Assembly: GCA_020846435.1 (NCBI GenBank)
Contig: JADLDY010000021.1
Span: 1 to 64,000, forward strand
DNA from: Deltaproteobacteria bacterium
GTDB lineage: Bacteria; Desulfobacterota; GWC2-55-46
Direction of reading: 5' to 3'
DNA length: 64,000 bases
Shown here in pieces: positions 26,047-36,033 of this stretch. Under the pieces are notes generated by a model, which ran no database searches, had not been told where the DNA came from, and worked only from the letters and a program-made list of their open reading frames with translations. The position numbers and the translations under genes are program-made. Each line of letters starts with the position of its first letter. The first letter of the stretch is position 1.

Positions 26047-27567
26047 GTGCAGGCAGCGGCTTTAACGATTGAAAATTTGAGGATAATGCTAGTCGACGAC
26101 GACGACAGCGTGCGCGAAGCCCTGACCGAGATACTCTCGAGGAGAGGCTGGCTGGTAGAGGACTTCTCGAGCGCCGAGAGCGCAATCACCGCCCTGAAGA
26201 GGGGGCAGTACGGGGTCATACTCGCCGACGTGAACATGCCGGGCTTGAGCGGGATGGACTTTTTGCACCTTGCGAGAGAGTCCGCGCCTGACGTGCCGGT
26301 CGTCATGATAACCGGCTATCCGTCCATCGACCTCGCGGTCGAGTCGATAAAGTTCGGCGCAGTAGACTTCCTTCAGAAGCCTTTCAAGGCCGAGGAGCTC
26401 GAGATAGTCATAAGAAAGGCGGCAGGGAATGCCGAGAGAGCGCCAAAGCACTCTGACAGAACACGCGCCATAGGTGGCGCGGCGCCTTTGCTCGCCCGCA
26501 AGAGGCTTGAGGACAAGATAAAGGAGCTCTCGATACTCCATACCATAAGCGAGTCTCTCGACGAGGTCTCCGAGAAAAAGGACATCTTCAGGAAGACGAT
26601 GGACATCGCCCAGATAATCGCCGACTCTGACATGGCGTTCATCGCGGTCGTCGAGCACGACAACGGAAAGCTTGTAGTCAGGGGCGCGTCCGGTTATGAT
26701 GACCGGGCCGTCATCGGTACGGAGTTCTCCCTTGTTGACGAGCCCTTCAGGAGCGTCCTGGACAAGAAGTGCTACTCGTATTTTCTCGCCAGACCGGGCT
26801 CGCTCGGATCTCTGGTGCCGCCCGTCTCAGAGCTTCCGGTGCTGCTCGCGCCGATGATAATAAACAGAGAGGCGGTAGTCATCCTGGGGCTCGTGGGGCG
26901 TCCAGGCGGCCCGGAGATATCAGGGGATGCGCTGACGCTGGTGTTGAACCTGACGGCCAAGGCTTCATTGAAACTTGAGAATATAGCCCTGTCCGAGAAC
27001 ATATTCTCGAGCATCATAGGCGCTCTTAATTCGCTCCTCAACGCGCTTGACGCGAGGGACACCTACACGAAGGACCACTCGCACAGGGTCACGCGCTACG
27101 CCGCGGAGATCGCGAGAGCCATGGGCTGCAGGCAGGAGGTCGTCGACAGCATCAACTTCGCTGGCCCCCTGCACGACATTGGAAAGATCGGCGTAAGGGA
27201 CGAGATACTCCTCAAGAAGGGCGGCTTCACAGGGGAGGAGCGCGAGATAATGAAGAGCCACGTCGTGCGCGGCGAGGAGATTTTGAGGCCTCTTAATCTG
27301 CTGGCCTCCGAGAAGGCGGTAGTCCTGTACCACCACGAGAGGTGGGACGGGGGAGGGTACCCGATGGGGCTCTCAGGCTCTGAAATACCGATAGTCGCGA
27401 GGATATTCAGCGTGGCTGACACCTTTGACGCCATGACTTCCACGAGGCCATACAGGCAGGCGTTGAGCCTGGAGGTCGCGAAGGAAGAGATAATGAAGTG
27501 CCGGGGCACGCAGTTCGACCCCGAGGTAGTTGACGCGTTCATCATAAGCGAGATACTGAAAGGATAG
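26047..27567 (+). CDS. REC-GAF-HD-GYP cyclic-di-GMP phosphodiesterase
   Basis: 506 residues, GTG start after the previous TAG. REC domain about 13-130 with D61 in LADVNMPGLSG and K in FLQKPFK; GAF-like domain about 160-310; HD-GYP domain about 325-500 with H376-D377 in HDIGKIG, HHERWDGGGYPMGLSG (GYP 437-439) and ADTFDAMTSTRPYR. All key residues of an active HD-GYP enzyme are present. Phosphorylation likely controls hydrolysis of cyclic-di-GMP, here next to flagellar genes and a PilZ protein. Confidence 0.93.
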   Translation: MQAAALTIENLRIMLVDDDDSVREALTEILSRRGWLVEDFSSAESAITALKRGQYGVILADVNMPGLSGMDFLHLARESAPDVPVVMITGYPSIDLAVESIKFGAVDFLQKPFKAEELEIVIRKAAGNAERAPKHSDRTRAIGGAAPLLARKRLEDKIKELSILHTISESLDEVSEKKDIFRKTMDIAQIIADSDMAFIAVVEHDNGKLVVRGASGYDDRAVIGTEFSLVDEPFRSVLDKKCYSYFLARPGSLGSLVPPVSELPVLLAPMIINREAVVILGLVGRPGGPEISGDALTLVLNLTAKASLKLENIALSENIFSSIIGALNSLLNALDARDTYTKDHSHRVTRYAAEIARAMGCRQEVVDSINFAGPLHDIGKIGVRDEILLKKGGFTGEEREIMKSHVVRGEEILRPLNLLASEKAVVLYHHERWDGGGYPMGLSGSEIPIVARIFSVADTFDAMTSTRPYRQALSLEVAKEEIMKCRGTQFDPEVVDAFIISEILKG

Positions 27568-27571
27568 GCCT

Positions 27572-28117
27572 ATGGACTCCGGCGAGAATATCATGCAGGA
27601 AGACGCGCCCAGGAGAGAGTACGTAAGGACCAACGACGTCATCCCGGTTTACTATGAAGTGGCCGGCAGCGAAGGTGAGGCCCCGCGTACCGCTTTCGAC
27701 TGGGAGGTCATGTTCGACGACATAGAGCCCAGGGCCGAGGACAACCCGAAGCTCTATGAGCTCCTCTTCGACATAAACCAGAAGCTCAACATACTCCTCA
27801 ACCACATGTCCGACAAGAACGGCTTCAACCTGCCGGAGGCCAAAGAGGTCAATATAAGCGGCGGCGGACTCAGGTTCTTTTCAAATGAGGCGTTCGAGTC
27901 GGGCCAGAGGCTTGTTTTGAAGACCTTTTTGCCTGTCTACGCGCACGTTGTGAAGATAAACTGCGAGGTCGTAAGGTCCCTTCCACAGGAGGGCGGCGGT
28001 TTTTCTGTCGCGGTCAAGTACGTTGACATGGACGAGACAACAAGGGACAAGATAATAAAGTATATCTTCGCCAAGCAGAGAAGGATTTTGAGGACGGAAA
28101 AAGGCACAACCGACTGA
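27572..28117 (+). CDS. PilZ-domain cyclic-di-GMP receptor
   Basis: 181 residues, 4 nt after the HD-GYP gene. The PilZ signature is split: RREYVR (residues ~14-19) gives the RxxxR arm, and NISGGGLRF (~93-101) gives the [DN]xSxxG strand. About 75 residues between them form an inserted helical region (PKLYELLFDINQKLNILLNH), as in a common PilZ subfamily. It likely reports the cyclic-di-GMP level set by the preceding enzyme to motility or surface functions. Confidence 0.87.
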   Translation: MDSGENIMQEDAPRREYVRTNDVIPVYYEVAGSEGEAPRTAFDWEVMFDDIEPRAEDNPKLYELLFDINQKLNILLNHMSDKNGFNLPEAKEVNISGGGLRFFSNEAFESGQRLVLKTFLPVYAHVVKINCEVVRSLPQEGGGFSVAVKYVDMDETTRDKIIKYIFAKQRRILRTEKGTTD

Positions 28118-28133
28118 CCCCCGCTCAATTGTC

Positions 28134-28162
28134 TTGTCATGCAACTGCCGGGCAATTATAAT
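28134..28162 (+). promoter_or_regulatory. Near-consensus sigma-70 promoter of tilS
   Basis: TTGTCA (28134-28139), 17-nt spacer, TATAAT (28157-28162). The expected start site at 28168-28170 coincides with the tilS ATG (28169), so the transcript should be leaderless or nearly so. Confidence 0.7.
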
Positions 28163-28168
28163 CAGTAG

Positions 28169-29557
28169 ATGCCCGGCCTTATCCAGCAGGTAAAAAAAAC
28201 CATAAATCAATGGGAGATGCTCTCCAGTGGAGAGACCGTCGTAGCCGCGGTCTCCGGCGGGGCTGACTCCGTCGTAATGCTCCATCTCCTCATCGAGCTC
28301 TCTGAAGAGCTCGGCCTTAAGGTAATCGTCGCGCACATGGACCATGGACTGCGCGGCAGGGAATCGAAGCGGGATCATGACTTCGTAAAGGCCCTCGCGC
28401 AAAAATGTGGCCTCGAGTTCACCTCAGTGCGTCTTGAAAAAGGCGCTCTCAAGGGGACCGGCGCTTCCGCGCAGGAGGCGGCGCGCCTCAAGAGGTACGC
28501 CTTTTTAGAGAAGAGCGCCGCGAAGTACAAGGCGCAAAGGGTAGCCCTCGGACACACAGCCGACGACCAGGCCGAGACAGTCCTCATGAGGCTCCTTAAA
28601 GGCTCCTCCCTTTCAGGCCTCTCCGGCATCCCGCCGAAAAGGGGCATCTTCATAAGGCCGCTGATATCATCTTCCCGCTCGTCCATCGAGGAGTACGCTA
28701 AAGCGCGCTCCATCTCTTTTGTAACCGACTCATCCAACCTGACGACCAAGTACCTGCGCAACAGCGTGAGGCTCGAGCTCATCCCGTACCTTGAAAAGAA
28801 GTACAACCCCTCGGTAAAAGAGGCTCTCGCGAGGACCTCATCTGTCCTTTCCAATGACGACGATTTCATCGAGAAGGCGGCTGACAGGGCTTTTGCGTCG
28901 GCGTTGATAGAGAAAAACTCTCTCTCTCTCATCTTCGACAGGGCTCGGCTGCTTCGAGCGCACAGGGCTCTTTCAGCGAGGATATTCCTCAAGGCGATTC
29001 ACAGCCTCGGGGCTGAGGCAGGCGCGGCTTCTTCCCATGTCGAGGCCTTCTTCGGCATATTGAAGGGTAAGAGCCCTAACGCCTCGATAAGCCTGCCATG
29101 CGGCCTTCACGCGAGAAGGGAGTACAAGAGGCTTATCGTTTCGAGGGAGGCCCCTCCCGGTGGAATTCACGGGGTCTTCCTGAAAATCCCCGGCATGACA
29201 GTCATCGAGGGCTCTGGCGCTATCAGGGCTGAGATAAAGCGGCCGCCAAAGAAGTTTAAGACAGGCCCTCAGGTGGCGTGGTTCGACTGTGACGCCCTGC
29301 TTGAGGCAGGGGAATTGAGCGTGAGGCAGGCCTCTCCCGGCGACAGGATGACCCCATTCGGCATGGACGGGACGAGGAAGCTCAAGGACATATTCATCGA
29401 CGCCAAGGTTCCCCTTGCCCAAAGGAAGACGACCCCTGTCGTGACCTCCGGCTCTGAGGTCATCTGGCTCGCTGGCCTGAGGCAGTCGGCTTGTTTCAGC
29501 GTGTCAAAGGCGACAAGGCGCGCCTTGAGGCTGGAGTTTGTAAAAGAGGCTCCTTGA
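28169..29557 (+). CDS. tilS: tRNA(Ile)-lysidine synthase
   Basis: 462 residues. Converts C34 of the CAU-anticodon tRNA-Ile to lysidine so that it reads AUA. N-terminal PP-loop SGGADS (29-34) in the adenylation domain, LGHTADDQAETVLMRLLKGS, middle TilS domain, and C-terminal domain with DRMTPFGMDGTRKLKDIF. No SD precedes the ATG, consistent with the predicted leaderless mRNA. Essential housekeeping gene. Confidence 0.94.
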   Translation: MPGLIQQVKKTINQWEMLSSGETVVAAVSGGADSVVMLHLLIELSEELGLKVIVAHMDHGLRGRESKRDHDFVKALAQKCGLEFTSVRLEKGALKGTGASAQEAARLKRYAFLEKSAAKYKAQRVALGHTADDQAETVLMRLLKGSSLSGLSGIPPKRGIFIRPLISSSRSSIEEYAKARSISFVTDSSNLTTKYLRNSVRLELIPYLEKKYNPSVKEALARTSSVLSNDDDFIEKAADRAFASALIEKNSLSLIFDRARLLRAHRALSARIFLKAIHSLGAEAGAASSHVEAFFGILKGKSPNASISLPCGLHARREYKRLIVSREAPPGGIHGVFLKIPGMTVIEGSGAIRAEIKRPPKKFKTGPQVAWFDCDALLEAGELSVRQASPGDRMTPFGMDGTRKLKDIFIDAKVPLAQRKTTPVVTSGSEVIWLAGLRQSACFSVSKATRRALRLEFVKEAP

Positions 29558-29570
29558 GGCCATTATTCAC

Positions 29571-29599
29571 TTGAGATTAAGGGCGGGATTTGTTAAATT
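29571..29599 (+). promoter_or_regulatory. Possible sigma-70 promoter before the carbonic-anhydrase-like gene
   Basis: TTGAGA (29571-29576), 17-nt spacer, TAAATT (29594-29599). The match is moderate (5/6 and 4/6). Confidence 0.35.
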
Positions 29600-29634
29600 T
29601 GATGAATTTACTAATACTTTTTCCGGGGTCGTGA

Positions 29635-30153
29635 ATGCTCAAGCCTTATAAGGGGAAAATGCCCACTCTCGGTGAAGGCGTATTCATCGAGGAGAGCGCC
29701 CAGGTAATAGGCGACGTGGAGATAGGCGCGCACTCCAGCGTCTGGTTCAACGCGGTTGTCAGGGGTGACGTCCACCATATCAGGATAGGCGACAGGACCA
29801 ACGTCCAGGACAATTGCACCCTGCACGTCACCAAGGACACCTATCCGCTCATCATCGGCAATGACATAACGATCGGCCACAACGTCATCCTCCATGGCTG
29901 TACTGTGAAGGACAGGTGTTTGATAGGCATGGGAGCCATCATCCTCGACAACGCCGAGATAGGCGAAGACTCGATAGTCGGCGCTGGCGCCCTTGTGACC
30001 GAAGGGATGAAAGTGCCTCCCGGCTCGTTAGTCCTCGGCATACCGGCGAAGGTCGCGAGGGCCGTGAAGCCCGAGGAAAAGACAAGGATATTGAAATCAG
30101 CACAGAACTATATCGAGTACTCGAGGAATTATACCGAGCCGGAAAAGGTGTAG
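29635..30153 (+). CDS. Gamma carbonic anhydrase family (YrdA/PaaY-like) protein
   Basis: 172 residues forming a left-handed beta-helix of hexapeptide repeats (VIGDVEIGAHSSVWFNAVVRGDV, shown in part; IGNDITIGHNVILHGC). Zinc-ligand histidines are present in VHHIRIG, DITIGHN and ILHGC. Members are trimeric; some hydrate CO2 and many have unproven activity. The start ATG 29635 has no strong SD. It ends 25 nt before tolQ. Confidence 0.9.
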   Translation: MLKPYKGKMPTLGEGVFIEESAQVIGDVEIGAHSSVWFNAVVRGDVHHIRIGDRTNVQDNCTLHVTKDTYPLIIGNDITIGHNVILHGCTVKDRCLIGMGAIILDNAEIGEDSIVGAGALVTEGMKVPPGSLVLGIPAKVARAVKPEEKTRILKSAQNYIEYSRNYTEPEKV

Positions 30154-30178
30154 CGCCGAAAGACTCTCCAAGGAGTTA

Positions 30179-30802
30179 ATGTTCCAGGACCTCTCTTTAT
30201 TAGCCTTGCTGCAAAAAGGCGGCATTACTGTCGTAGTGCTTGCGCTCCTCTCTGTCCTCTCCATAGCGATAACGCTCGAACGCGCCTGGGCCTTCAGGAA
30301 GTTTGGCCGCGCCCTGAGCGAATCTTTTTCATCCATAAGAAGCGCCATGAAAGAAAGCGGCCTGACGGCTGTCTCCGCCGTCTGCAAGGCGCAGCCTTCC
30401 CCTTTGTCTTCTGTGCTCCTTTCCGGCCTATCAAGGTCAGGAAAAGGCAAGGAAGAGGTCAATGAGGCGATGGAGCTTGCCGGAAGAAAAGAGCTCTCGA
30501 AGCTCGAGCGGTCTCTTGGCATACTGGGCACGATAGGCTCGACAGCGCCCTTCATCGGCCTCTTCGGCACTGTCCTCGGCATAATAAGGGCGTTCAGTGA
30601 CCTCGCTATAGCGCAAGGGGCTTCGCCTGCGGCTGTTGCCGACGGCATAGCCGAGGCGCTCATCGCGACGGCTGCCGGGCTTTTCGTTGCCGTGCCGGCT
30701 GTCGTGGCATATAACTATTTCGTGAGGTCTGCATCGAGGCACGCTCTCGAGCTCGAAGCTTCGGCTTCCGAGTTCACCGGCCGGATAGCGGAGGGCGACT
30801 GA
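30179..30802 (+). CDS. tolQ: TolQ/ExbB-type proton channel subunit
   Basis: 207 residues with three membrane segments (about 12-32, 115-137, 155-178). LGTIGSTAPFIGLFGTVLGI and ALIATAAGLFVAVPAVVAYN are the MotA/TolQ/ExbB signature. With TolR it uses the proton gradient to energise outer-membrane processes. AAGGAG lies just before the ATG. The stop overlaps tolR by one base. TolQ versus ExbB cannot be decided since tolA/tolB/pal or tonB are not adjacent. Confidence 0.88.
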   Translation: MFQDLSLLALLQKGGITVVVLALLSVLSIAITLERAWAFRKFGRALSESFSSIRSAMKESGLTAVSAVCKAQPSPLSSVLLSGLSRSGKGKEEVNEAMELAGRKELSKLERSLGILGTIGSTAPFIGLFGTVLGIIRAFSDLAIAQGASPAAVADGIAEALIATAAGLFVAVPAVVAYNYFVRSASRHALELEASASEFTGRIAEGD

Positions 30803-31215
30803 TGGCCTGGAAGACCGGGAGCCGTAATGAGAAAGTGATGTCGGAGATCAACATAACCCCGTTCACAGACGTCATGCTCGTGCTCCTCGTCATCTTCATG
30901 GTCACGACCCCGCTCATAATGGCGGGCTCTTTCAAGGTAAAGCTGCCGAAGGCAGTCTCTGCGGGCGCGGAGGAAGGCAAAGGCGCGATTGTTTCAATAA
31001 ACGAGGCAGGCGCTATAAGCGTCAACAACAGGCCAGTTGAGATGGAAGGGTTAGCGGCCGCGCTCTCTGACGAGTTTAAAAGATCAGGGAAGACCGTCAT
31101 CATCCGGGCTGACGGCAATGTACGGCATTCCGTGATAGTAAAGGTACTTGATATAGCGAGGCTCTCAGGGGCTGAGCGCCTTTCGATCGCGGCCGAGAAC
31201 GTCAGGACCAAATAG
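30802..31215 (+). CDS. tolR: TolR/ExbD-type biopolymer transport protein
   Basis: 137 residues. Cytoplasmic N-terminus with SEINITPFTDVMLVLLVIFM, containing the conserved proton-binding Asp in the single membrane helix (about 22-42), followed by a periplasmic domain with VIIRADGNVRHSVIVKV. Co-translated with tolQ. ExbD is the alternative name. Confidence 0.88.
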   Translation: MAWKTGSRNEKVMSEINITPFTDVMLVLLVIFMVTTPLIMAGSFKVKLPKAVSAGAEEGKGAIVSINEAGAISVNNRPVEMEGLAAALSDEFKRSGKTVIIRADGNVRHSVIVKVLDIARLSGAERLSIAAENVRTK

Positions 31216-31230
31216 GGGCTTTCAATATCG

Positions 31231-32196
31231 ATGAGATACGCTTCAATTGACATAGGGACAAACACATTAAGGCTCCTCATAGCCGAGCTTGACAACGACG
31301 GCTTGAGGCCGGTTATCTACAAGAGGAAGATAACGAGGCTCGGCGGCGGCTATGACGAGGTCTCCGGCATCTCCAGGGAGGCCGCCGAGAGGACCTTCGC
31401 GGCCCTGAAAGAGTTCCGCCGCCACATAGACGACGCCGGAGTATCTACTGTTCTGGCTTTTGCCACGAGCGTCGTGAGGCGGGCGAAGAACTCCGCGTGG
31501 TTCACCGGAGAGGTCAGGAAGAAGACCGGCATAGAGGTGACAGTCATACACGGCAACGAGGAAGCAAGGCTCTCTCTTCAGGGCGTGCTTTCGGTGATAG
31601 ACGAGCGTCAGGGTAAAAAGCTCGTGATAGACGTCGGGGGAGGCTCCACCGAGTTCATCGCCACGATCGGCCCTGATATGGTCGGCGGCTGGTCGATGGA
31701 GTTGGGGGTCGTGCATCTGACTGAAAAATACCTGAACAGCGACCCGCCTTCGGCTTCCGAGCTCAAGGAGATGGAATCCGAGATAAAAGGCGTGCTCGAT
31801 GAACTCATGTCGAGGATGCGCGCAGACGGAATAGACCCACTCGATTTTTCCGGAAAGAGAAGGGCGACGTTTGTCGGCACTGCCGGGACCATAACGACCC
31901 TTGCCGCAATAGACCAGGACCTTGACGTCTATGACAGGGCGAAGATAAACAATTACACCCTTTCGAGGGAGAGGATAGCCGAGCTTTACGAGGGACTCTG
32001 CCCGATGACTCTGGTGGAGAGGCAGACTGTTTTGAGCCTCGAGAAGGGCAGGGAAGACCTCATCGTGCCGGGCTCCGCGATAACGCTTCTCGCGATGGAC
32101 GCCTTCGGCTTTGACAGGGCGAAGGTCAGCGACGCGGGGCTTCTTGAGGGGATTATTCTTGACAAGGTCAAGCCGGGCGCGGCGTTGAAGTATTAA
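31231..32196 (+). CDS. Ppx/GppA phosphatase family protein
   Basis: 321 residues. ASKHA-fold exopolyphosphatase / guanosine pentaphosphate phosphohydrolase. N-terminal SIDIGTNTLRLLIAEL, VIDVGGGSTEFI and GTAGTITTLAAI are the phosphate loops. It lacks the C-terminal HD-type extension of E. coli Ppx/GppA, so it is the short form. Short forms have polyphosphate or (p)ppGpp activity; substrate undecided. Located 15 nt after tolR. Confidence 0.9.
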   Translation: MRYASIDIGTNTLRLLIAELDNDGLRPVIYKRKITRLGGGYDEVSGISREAAERTFAALKEFRRHIDDAGVSTVLAFATSVVRRAKNSAWFTGEVRKKTGIEVTVIHGNEEARLSLQGVLSVIDERQGKKLVIDVGGGSTEFIATIGPDMVGGWSMELGVVHLTEKYLNSDPPSASELKEMESEIKGVLDELMSRMRADGIDPLDFSGKRRATFVGTAGTITTLAAIDQDLDVYDRAKINNYTLSRERIAELYEGLCPMTLVERQTVLSLEKGREDLIVPGSAITLLAMDAFGFDRAKVSDAGLLEGIILDKVKPGAALKY

Positions 32197-32254
32197 ATCG
32201 GATTTTTTCATCAAACTATTATAAAAAGGACTAAAGAGGGGAGGCTTAACATAC

Positions 32255-33715
32255 ATGGAACCGCTCAGAATAAGAACAGCTTTGACATTCGACGATGTGC
32301 TCCTCGAGCCCGCGTTCTCGCAGACCATGCCGAGGGACACGGACGTCTCAACGAGGCTCACCAGCGAGATACGGCTCAACATACCGCTCATCAGCGCTGC
32401 GATGGACACGGTGACTGAGTGGAAGATGGCCATCTCTATCGCCCTCGAAGGCGGGATAGGCATAATCCACAAGAACCTCACGATAGAAGAGCAGGCCGCG
32501 ATGGTCGACAAGGTGAAGAAGTACGAGTCGGTCGTCATCACCAAGCCCATGACCCTCTCCCCGGAGCAGAAGGTCGCCGACGCACTTGAGATTATGAAGA
32601 TGGAGAACATCTCCGGCTTCCCCATCGTGAAAGACGGCGTACTCGTCGGCATCCTCACGAACAGGGACCTCCGTTTCGAGACCAACCCTTCCAAAAGAAT
32701 ATCCGAGATAATGACGAAGGATGTCATAACCGCGCCCTATGGAATTGCCATCGAGAAGGCTAAAGAGCTTCTTCACAAGCACAGGATCGAAAAGCTCCCG
32801 GTCGTCGACAAGAAGAACCATCTCAAGGGCCTCATCACTGTCACCGACATCGAAAAGAGGGAGAAGCACCCTAACTCGTGCAAGGACGGCTTCGGACGTC
32901 TCAGGGTAGGGGCGGCCGTCGGTGTTTCATTCGACAGGGAAGCGAGGATTGACGCTCTGATCAAGGCTGGGGCAGACGTCATAATAATCGACACCGCGCA
33001 CGGCCACAGCAAGGGCGTGCTTGACGCCGTGAAATCGACCAAGAAGAGCTTCAACTGCCAGCTCATAGCGGGCAATGTCGCAACCTCAGAGGCCGCAGAG
33101 GCGCTCATCAAGGCCGGTGTAGACGGCATAAAGGTCGGCGTCGGGCCTGGCTCGATCTGCACGACGAGGATAGTCACCGGCATAGGCGTCCCGCAGATAA
33201 CGGCTGTCTCTGACGTCGTGAAGGTCGCCTCGAAGAAGAACATACCCGTCATATCGGACGGAGGAATAAAGTACTCGGGAGATGTCACAAAGGCGATTGC
33301 CGCCGGGGCTGACTCGATAATGATAGGCGGCCTGTTCGCCGGGACGGATGAAAGCCCGGGCGAGACAATACTCTACCAGGGCCGCACTTTCAAGCTGTAC
33401 AGGGGCATGGGCTCTATCGAGGCCATGAAAAAGGGAAGCAAGGACAGGTACTTCCAGGAAGATGTTGAGAGCGAGCTTAAACTGGTGCCAGAGGGCATCG
33501 AGGGCCGCGTCCCCCACAAGGGGGCGATTGCCGCGACCATTTTCCAGCTCATTGGGGGCTTAAGGGCCGGCATGGGATACTGCGGCGCGAAGAACATACC
33601 CGAGCTTCACAAGAAGGCCAGGTTCGTCAAAATCACTCCGTCGGGCCTGCGCGAGAGCCACGTCCATGACGTGACGATCACCAAGGAAGCCCCGAACTAC
33701 AAGCAGGAGGTCTGA
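32255..33715 (+). CDS. guaB: Inosine-5'-monophosphate dehydrogenase
   Basis: 486 residues. First committed step to GMP: IMP to XMP with NAD. TIM barrel interrupted by two CBS domains (about 93-205: [17 protein letters not shown] and [18 protein letters not shown]). Catalytic C302 in [11 protein letters not shown], flap with [24 protein letters not shown] precedes the ATG. It lies 20 nt upstream of guaA, making a guanine-nucleotide operon. Confidence 0.97.
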   Translation: MEPLRIRTALTFDDVLLEPAFSQTMPRDTDVSTRLTSEIRLNIPLISAAMDTVTEWKMAISIALEGGIGIIHKNLTIEEQAAMVDKVKKYESVVITKPMTLSPEQKVADALEIMKMENISGFPIVKDGVLVGILTNRDLRFETNPSKRISEIMTKDVITAPYGIAIEKAKELLHKHRIEKLPVVDKKNHLKGLITVTDIEKREKHPNSCKDGFGRLRVGAAVGVSFDREARIDALIKAGADVIIIDTAHGHSKGVLDAVKSTKKSFNCQLIAGNVATSEAAEALIKAGVDGIKVGVGPGSICTTRIVTGIGVPQITAVSDVVKVASKKNIPVISDGGIKYSGDVTKAIAAGADSIMIGGLFAGTDESPGETILYQGRTFKLYRGMGSIEAMKKGSKDRYFQEDVESELKLVPEGIEGRVPHKGAIAATIFQLIGGLRAGMGYCGAKNIPELHKKARFVKITPSGLRESHVHDVTITKEAPNYKQEV

Positions 33716-33735
33716 GGCCGCACGGCTGAAACGAT

Positions 33736-35286
33736 ATGGACATACACGCGCAGAAAGTTCTCATCCTCGACTTCGGCTCCCAGTACACCCAGCTCATCGC
33801 GAGAAGGGTCAGGGAGATGAAAGTTTATTGCGAGATACACCCCTACAACTGCGGGGCTGACTTCATCAGGAAGTTCAAGCCGCAAGGCATAATACTCTCC
33901 GGCGGCCCCTCCAGCGTCTACGACAAGGGCGCGCCGATGCTCGAGAAGTCGTTCTTCAAGGACGTGACAGTGCCTGTCCTGGGCATCTGCTACGGCATGC
34001 AGCTTACGGCCAAGCTCCTCGGCGGCAAGGTCGAACGCTCCAGGAAAAGGGAGTACGGCGCCTCAGACCTCAAGGTCAAGGGGCAGGACGCGTTCTTCTC
34101 AGGCCTCGGCAAAGGGCCTGTAAGGGTCTGGATGAGCCACGGCGACAGGGTCGAAGCTGTCCCGCCGGGCTTCAAGGTAATTGGCACCTCCGAGAACTCG
34201 AGCGTTTGCGCAATGAAGAGCGACAACGGCTCTGTCTACGGCGTGCAGTTCCACCCTGAGGTCGTGCACACGCCCAAGGGGGCGCGCATATTGAAAAACT
34301 TCATCATGGGCGTCTGCGGGTGCAAGCCCTCATGGACGATGAAGTCGTTCATAGAGACCTCTATCGCGGCCATCCGCGAAAAAGTTGGGGACGCTCGCGT
34401 GGTATGCGGCATAAGCGGCGGGGTAGACTCGGCCGTTGCGGCACTTCTCGTGCACAAGGCCATCGGCAACCAGCTGACCTGCATCTTCGTCGACAACGGC
34501 GTATTGAGGAAGGGCGAGGCAGACAAGGTCGAGGCGACGCTGAAAAAATCCTTCCACATGAACATCAAGAGAGTGAACGCCTCGGCCCGCTTTTTGAAGA
34601 AGCTTGCGGGAGTTGAAGACCCGGAGAAAAAGAGGAAGATAATAGGCGGCGAGTTCGTCAGGGTCTTTGACGAAGAGGCCTCAAAGATAAAGAACGTGAA
34701 GTTCCTCGCGCAGGGCACGCTCTACCCTGACGTCATCGAAAGCGTATCCTTCAAGGGGCCTTCGGCGACGATCAAGAGCCACCACAACGTCGGCGGCCTA
34801 TTGAAGAAGATGAAGCTCAAGCTCGTCGAGCCGTTAAGGGAGCTCTTCAAGGACGAGGTGAGGGCTCTGGGCCGTGAGATGGGCATGACCGAAGAGATAG
34901 TCGGCAGGCAGCCCTTCCCGGGCCCGGGCCTTGCCATAAGGATAATAGGCGAGGTCACGCAGAAAAGGTGCGACATCCTCCGTGAGGCCGACGCCATAGT
35001 TTTAGAGGAGATAAAGGCCGCGGGACTTTACGCAGACATCTGGCAGTCTTTCGCCGTGCTCCTTCCCATAAAGACCGTCGGGGTCATGGGGGACGAGAGG
35101 ACTTACGAGAACACGGTCGCGCTTCGCGCCGTCAACAGCGTCGACGGCATGACCGCCGACTGGGTGAGGCTCCCGTATGACGTCATGGAGCGCATATCCA
35201 GGAGGATAATCAACGAGGTCAGGGGCGTCAACAGGGTCGTATACGACATCAGCTCAAAACCGCCGGCAACTATCGAATGGGAGTAG
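33736..35286 (+). CDS. guaA: GMP synthase (glutamine-hydrolysing)
   Basis: 516 residues. N-terminal class I glutaminase (about 5-195) with nucleophile C85 in GICYGMQL and H-x-E in [13 protein letters not shown] pyrophosphatase domain with the PP-loop SGGVDS (227-232), and C-terminal dimerisation domain ending in [11 protein letters not shown], the typical family end. Makes GMP from XMP. Its stop overlaps the next start. Confidence 0.97.
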   Translation: MDIHAQKVLILDFGSQYTQLIARRVREMKVYCEIHPYNCGADFIRKFKPQGIILSGGPSSVYDKGAPMLEKSFFKDVTVPVLGICYGMQLTAKLLGGKVERSRKREYGASDLKVKGQDAFFSGLGKGPVRVWMSHGDRVEAVPPGFKVIGTSENSSVCAMKSDNGSVYGVQFHPEVVHTPKGARILKNFIMGVCGCKPSWTMKSFIETSIAAIREKVGDARVVCGISGGVDSAVAALLVHKAIGNQLTCIFVDNGVLRKGEADKVEATLKKSFHMNIKRVNASARFLKKLAGVEDPEKKRKIIGGEFVRVFDEEASKIKNVKFLAQGTLYPDVIESVSFKGPSATIKSHHNVGGLLKKMKLKLVEPLRELFKDEVRALGREMGMTEEIVGRQPFPGPGLAIRIIGEVTQKRCDILREADAIVLEEIKAAGLYADIWQSFAVLLPIKTVGVMGDERTYENTVALRAVNSVDGMTADWVRLPYDVMERISRRIINEVRGVNRVVYDISSKPPATIEWE

Positions 35287-36023
35287 ATCAGCTTATGGTA
35301 GAGGACCTGAAAGGCAAGGAGACCTGGCGGATATTCCGCATATTGAGCGAGTTCATCGAGGGCTTTGACGAGCTCTCTGACATCGGCCCGGCGGTCTCTA
35401 TCTTCGGCTCCGCGAGGATAGAGTCCAACAAGAAATACTACAAGCAGTGCGTCGAGGTTTCGAGCATGCTTTCGAAGAACGGCTACGCCGTCATAACCGG
35501 CGGCGGGCCCGGCCTGATGGAGGCCGCTAACAAAGGGGCCATACAGAACGGCGGCATGTCGATAGGCCTCAACATCTCGCTCCCCAGGGAGCAGAAGGCC
35601 AACAAGTACCAGAACAGGTCTTTGCACTTCAAGTACTTCTTCGCCAGAAAGGTCATGTTCGTCAAATACGCAGTGGGCTATGTCTGCATGCCCGGCGGCT
35701 TCGGCACACTCGATGAGCTCTTCGAGGCGTTGACGCTCATCCAGACCCACAAGATCTACCCCTTCCCGATAATCCTGTTCGGCAAGGAATACTGGGCCCC
35801 ATTGATGGACTTCATCAAGAAGACCATGCTCCATCACAAGACGATAGACCCCGAAGACCTCGACTACATCGAGTTGACCGACGACCCGAAAGAGGTCCTC
35901 GCCATAATCAACAAACACATGGACAAGAAGATGAAGCTCATAAAGAGCGCGAAGGCCATGGAAAAGCGCGGCGATAAGGACAAAAAGACTGTCAGGATAA
36001 AAAACAGGAAGGGCATACCCTGA
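35277..36023 (+). CDS. LOG-family nucleotide phosphoribohydrolase
   Basis: 248 residues. Rossmann-like fold with [25 protein letters not shown] and the signature [12 protein letters not shown]. Family members release a base from nucleoside 5'-monophosphates (cytokinin-activating LOG and PpnN-like enzymes). Its overlap with guaA suggests a role in purine nucleotide turnover. ATG 35295 with GGGAG 11 nt upstream is a possible alternative start. Confidence 0.9.
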   Translation: MGVDQLMVEDLKGKETWRIFRILSEFIEGFDELSDIGPAVSIFGSARIESNKKYYKQCVEVSSMLSKNGYAVITGGGPGLMEAANKGAIQNGGMSIGLNISLPREQKANKYQNRSLHFKYFFARKVMFVKYAVGYVCMPGGFGTLDELFEALTLIQTHKIYPFPIILFGKEYWAPLMDFIKKTMLHHKTIDPEDLDYIELTDDPKEVLAIINKHMDKKMKLIKSAKAMEKRGDKDKKTVRIKNRKGIP

Positions 36024-36033
36024 GGAGGCGCGA

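Noticed and set aside
31267-32727. 486-residue open frame on the - strand
   Set aside because: It runs antisense through ppx/gppA and guaB, crosses their intergenic region and shows no protein motif.
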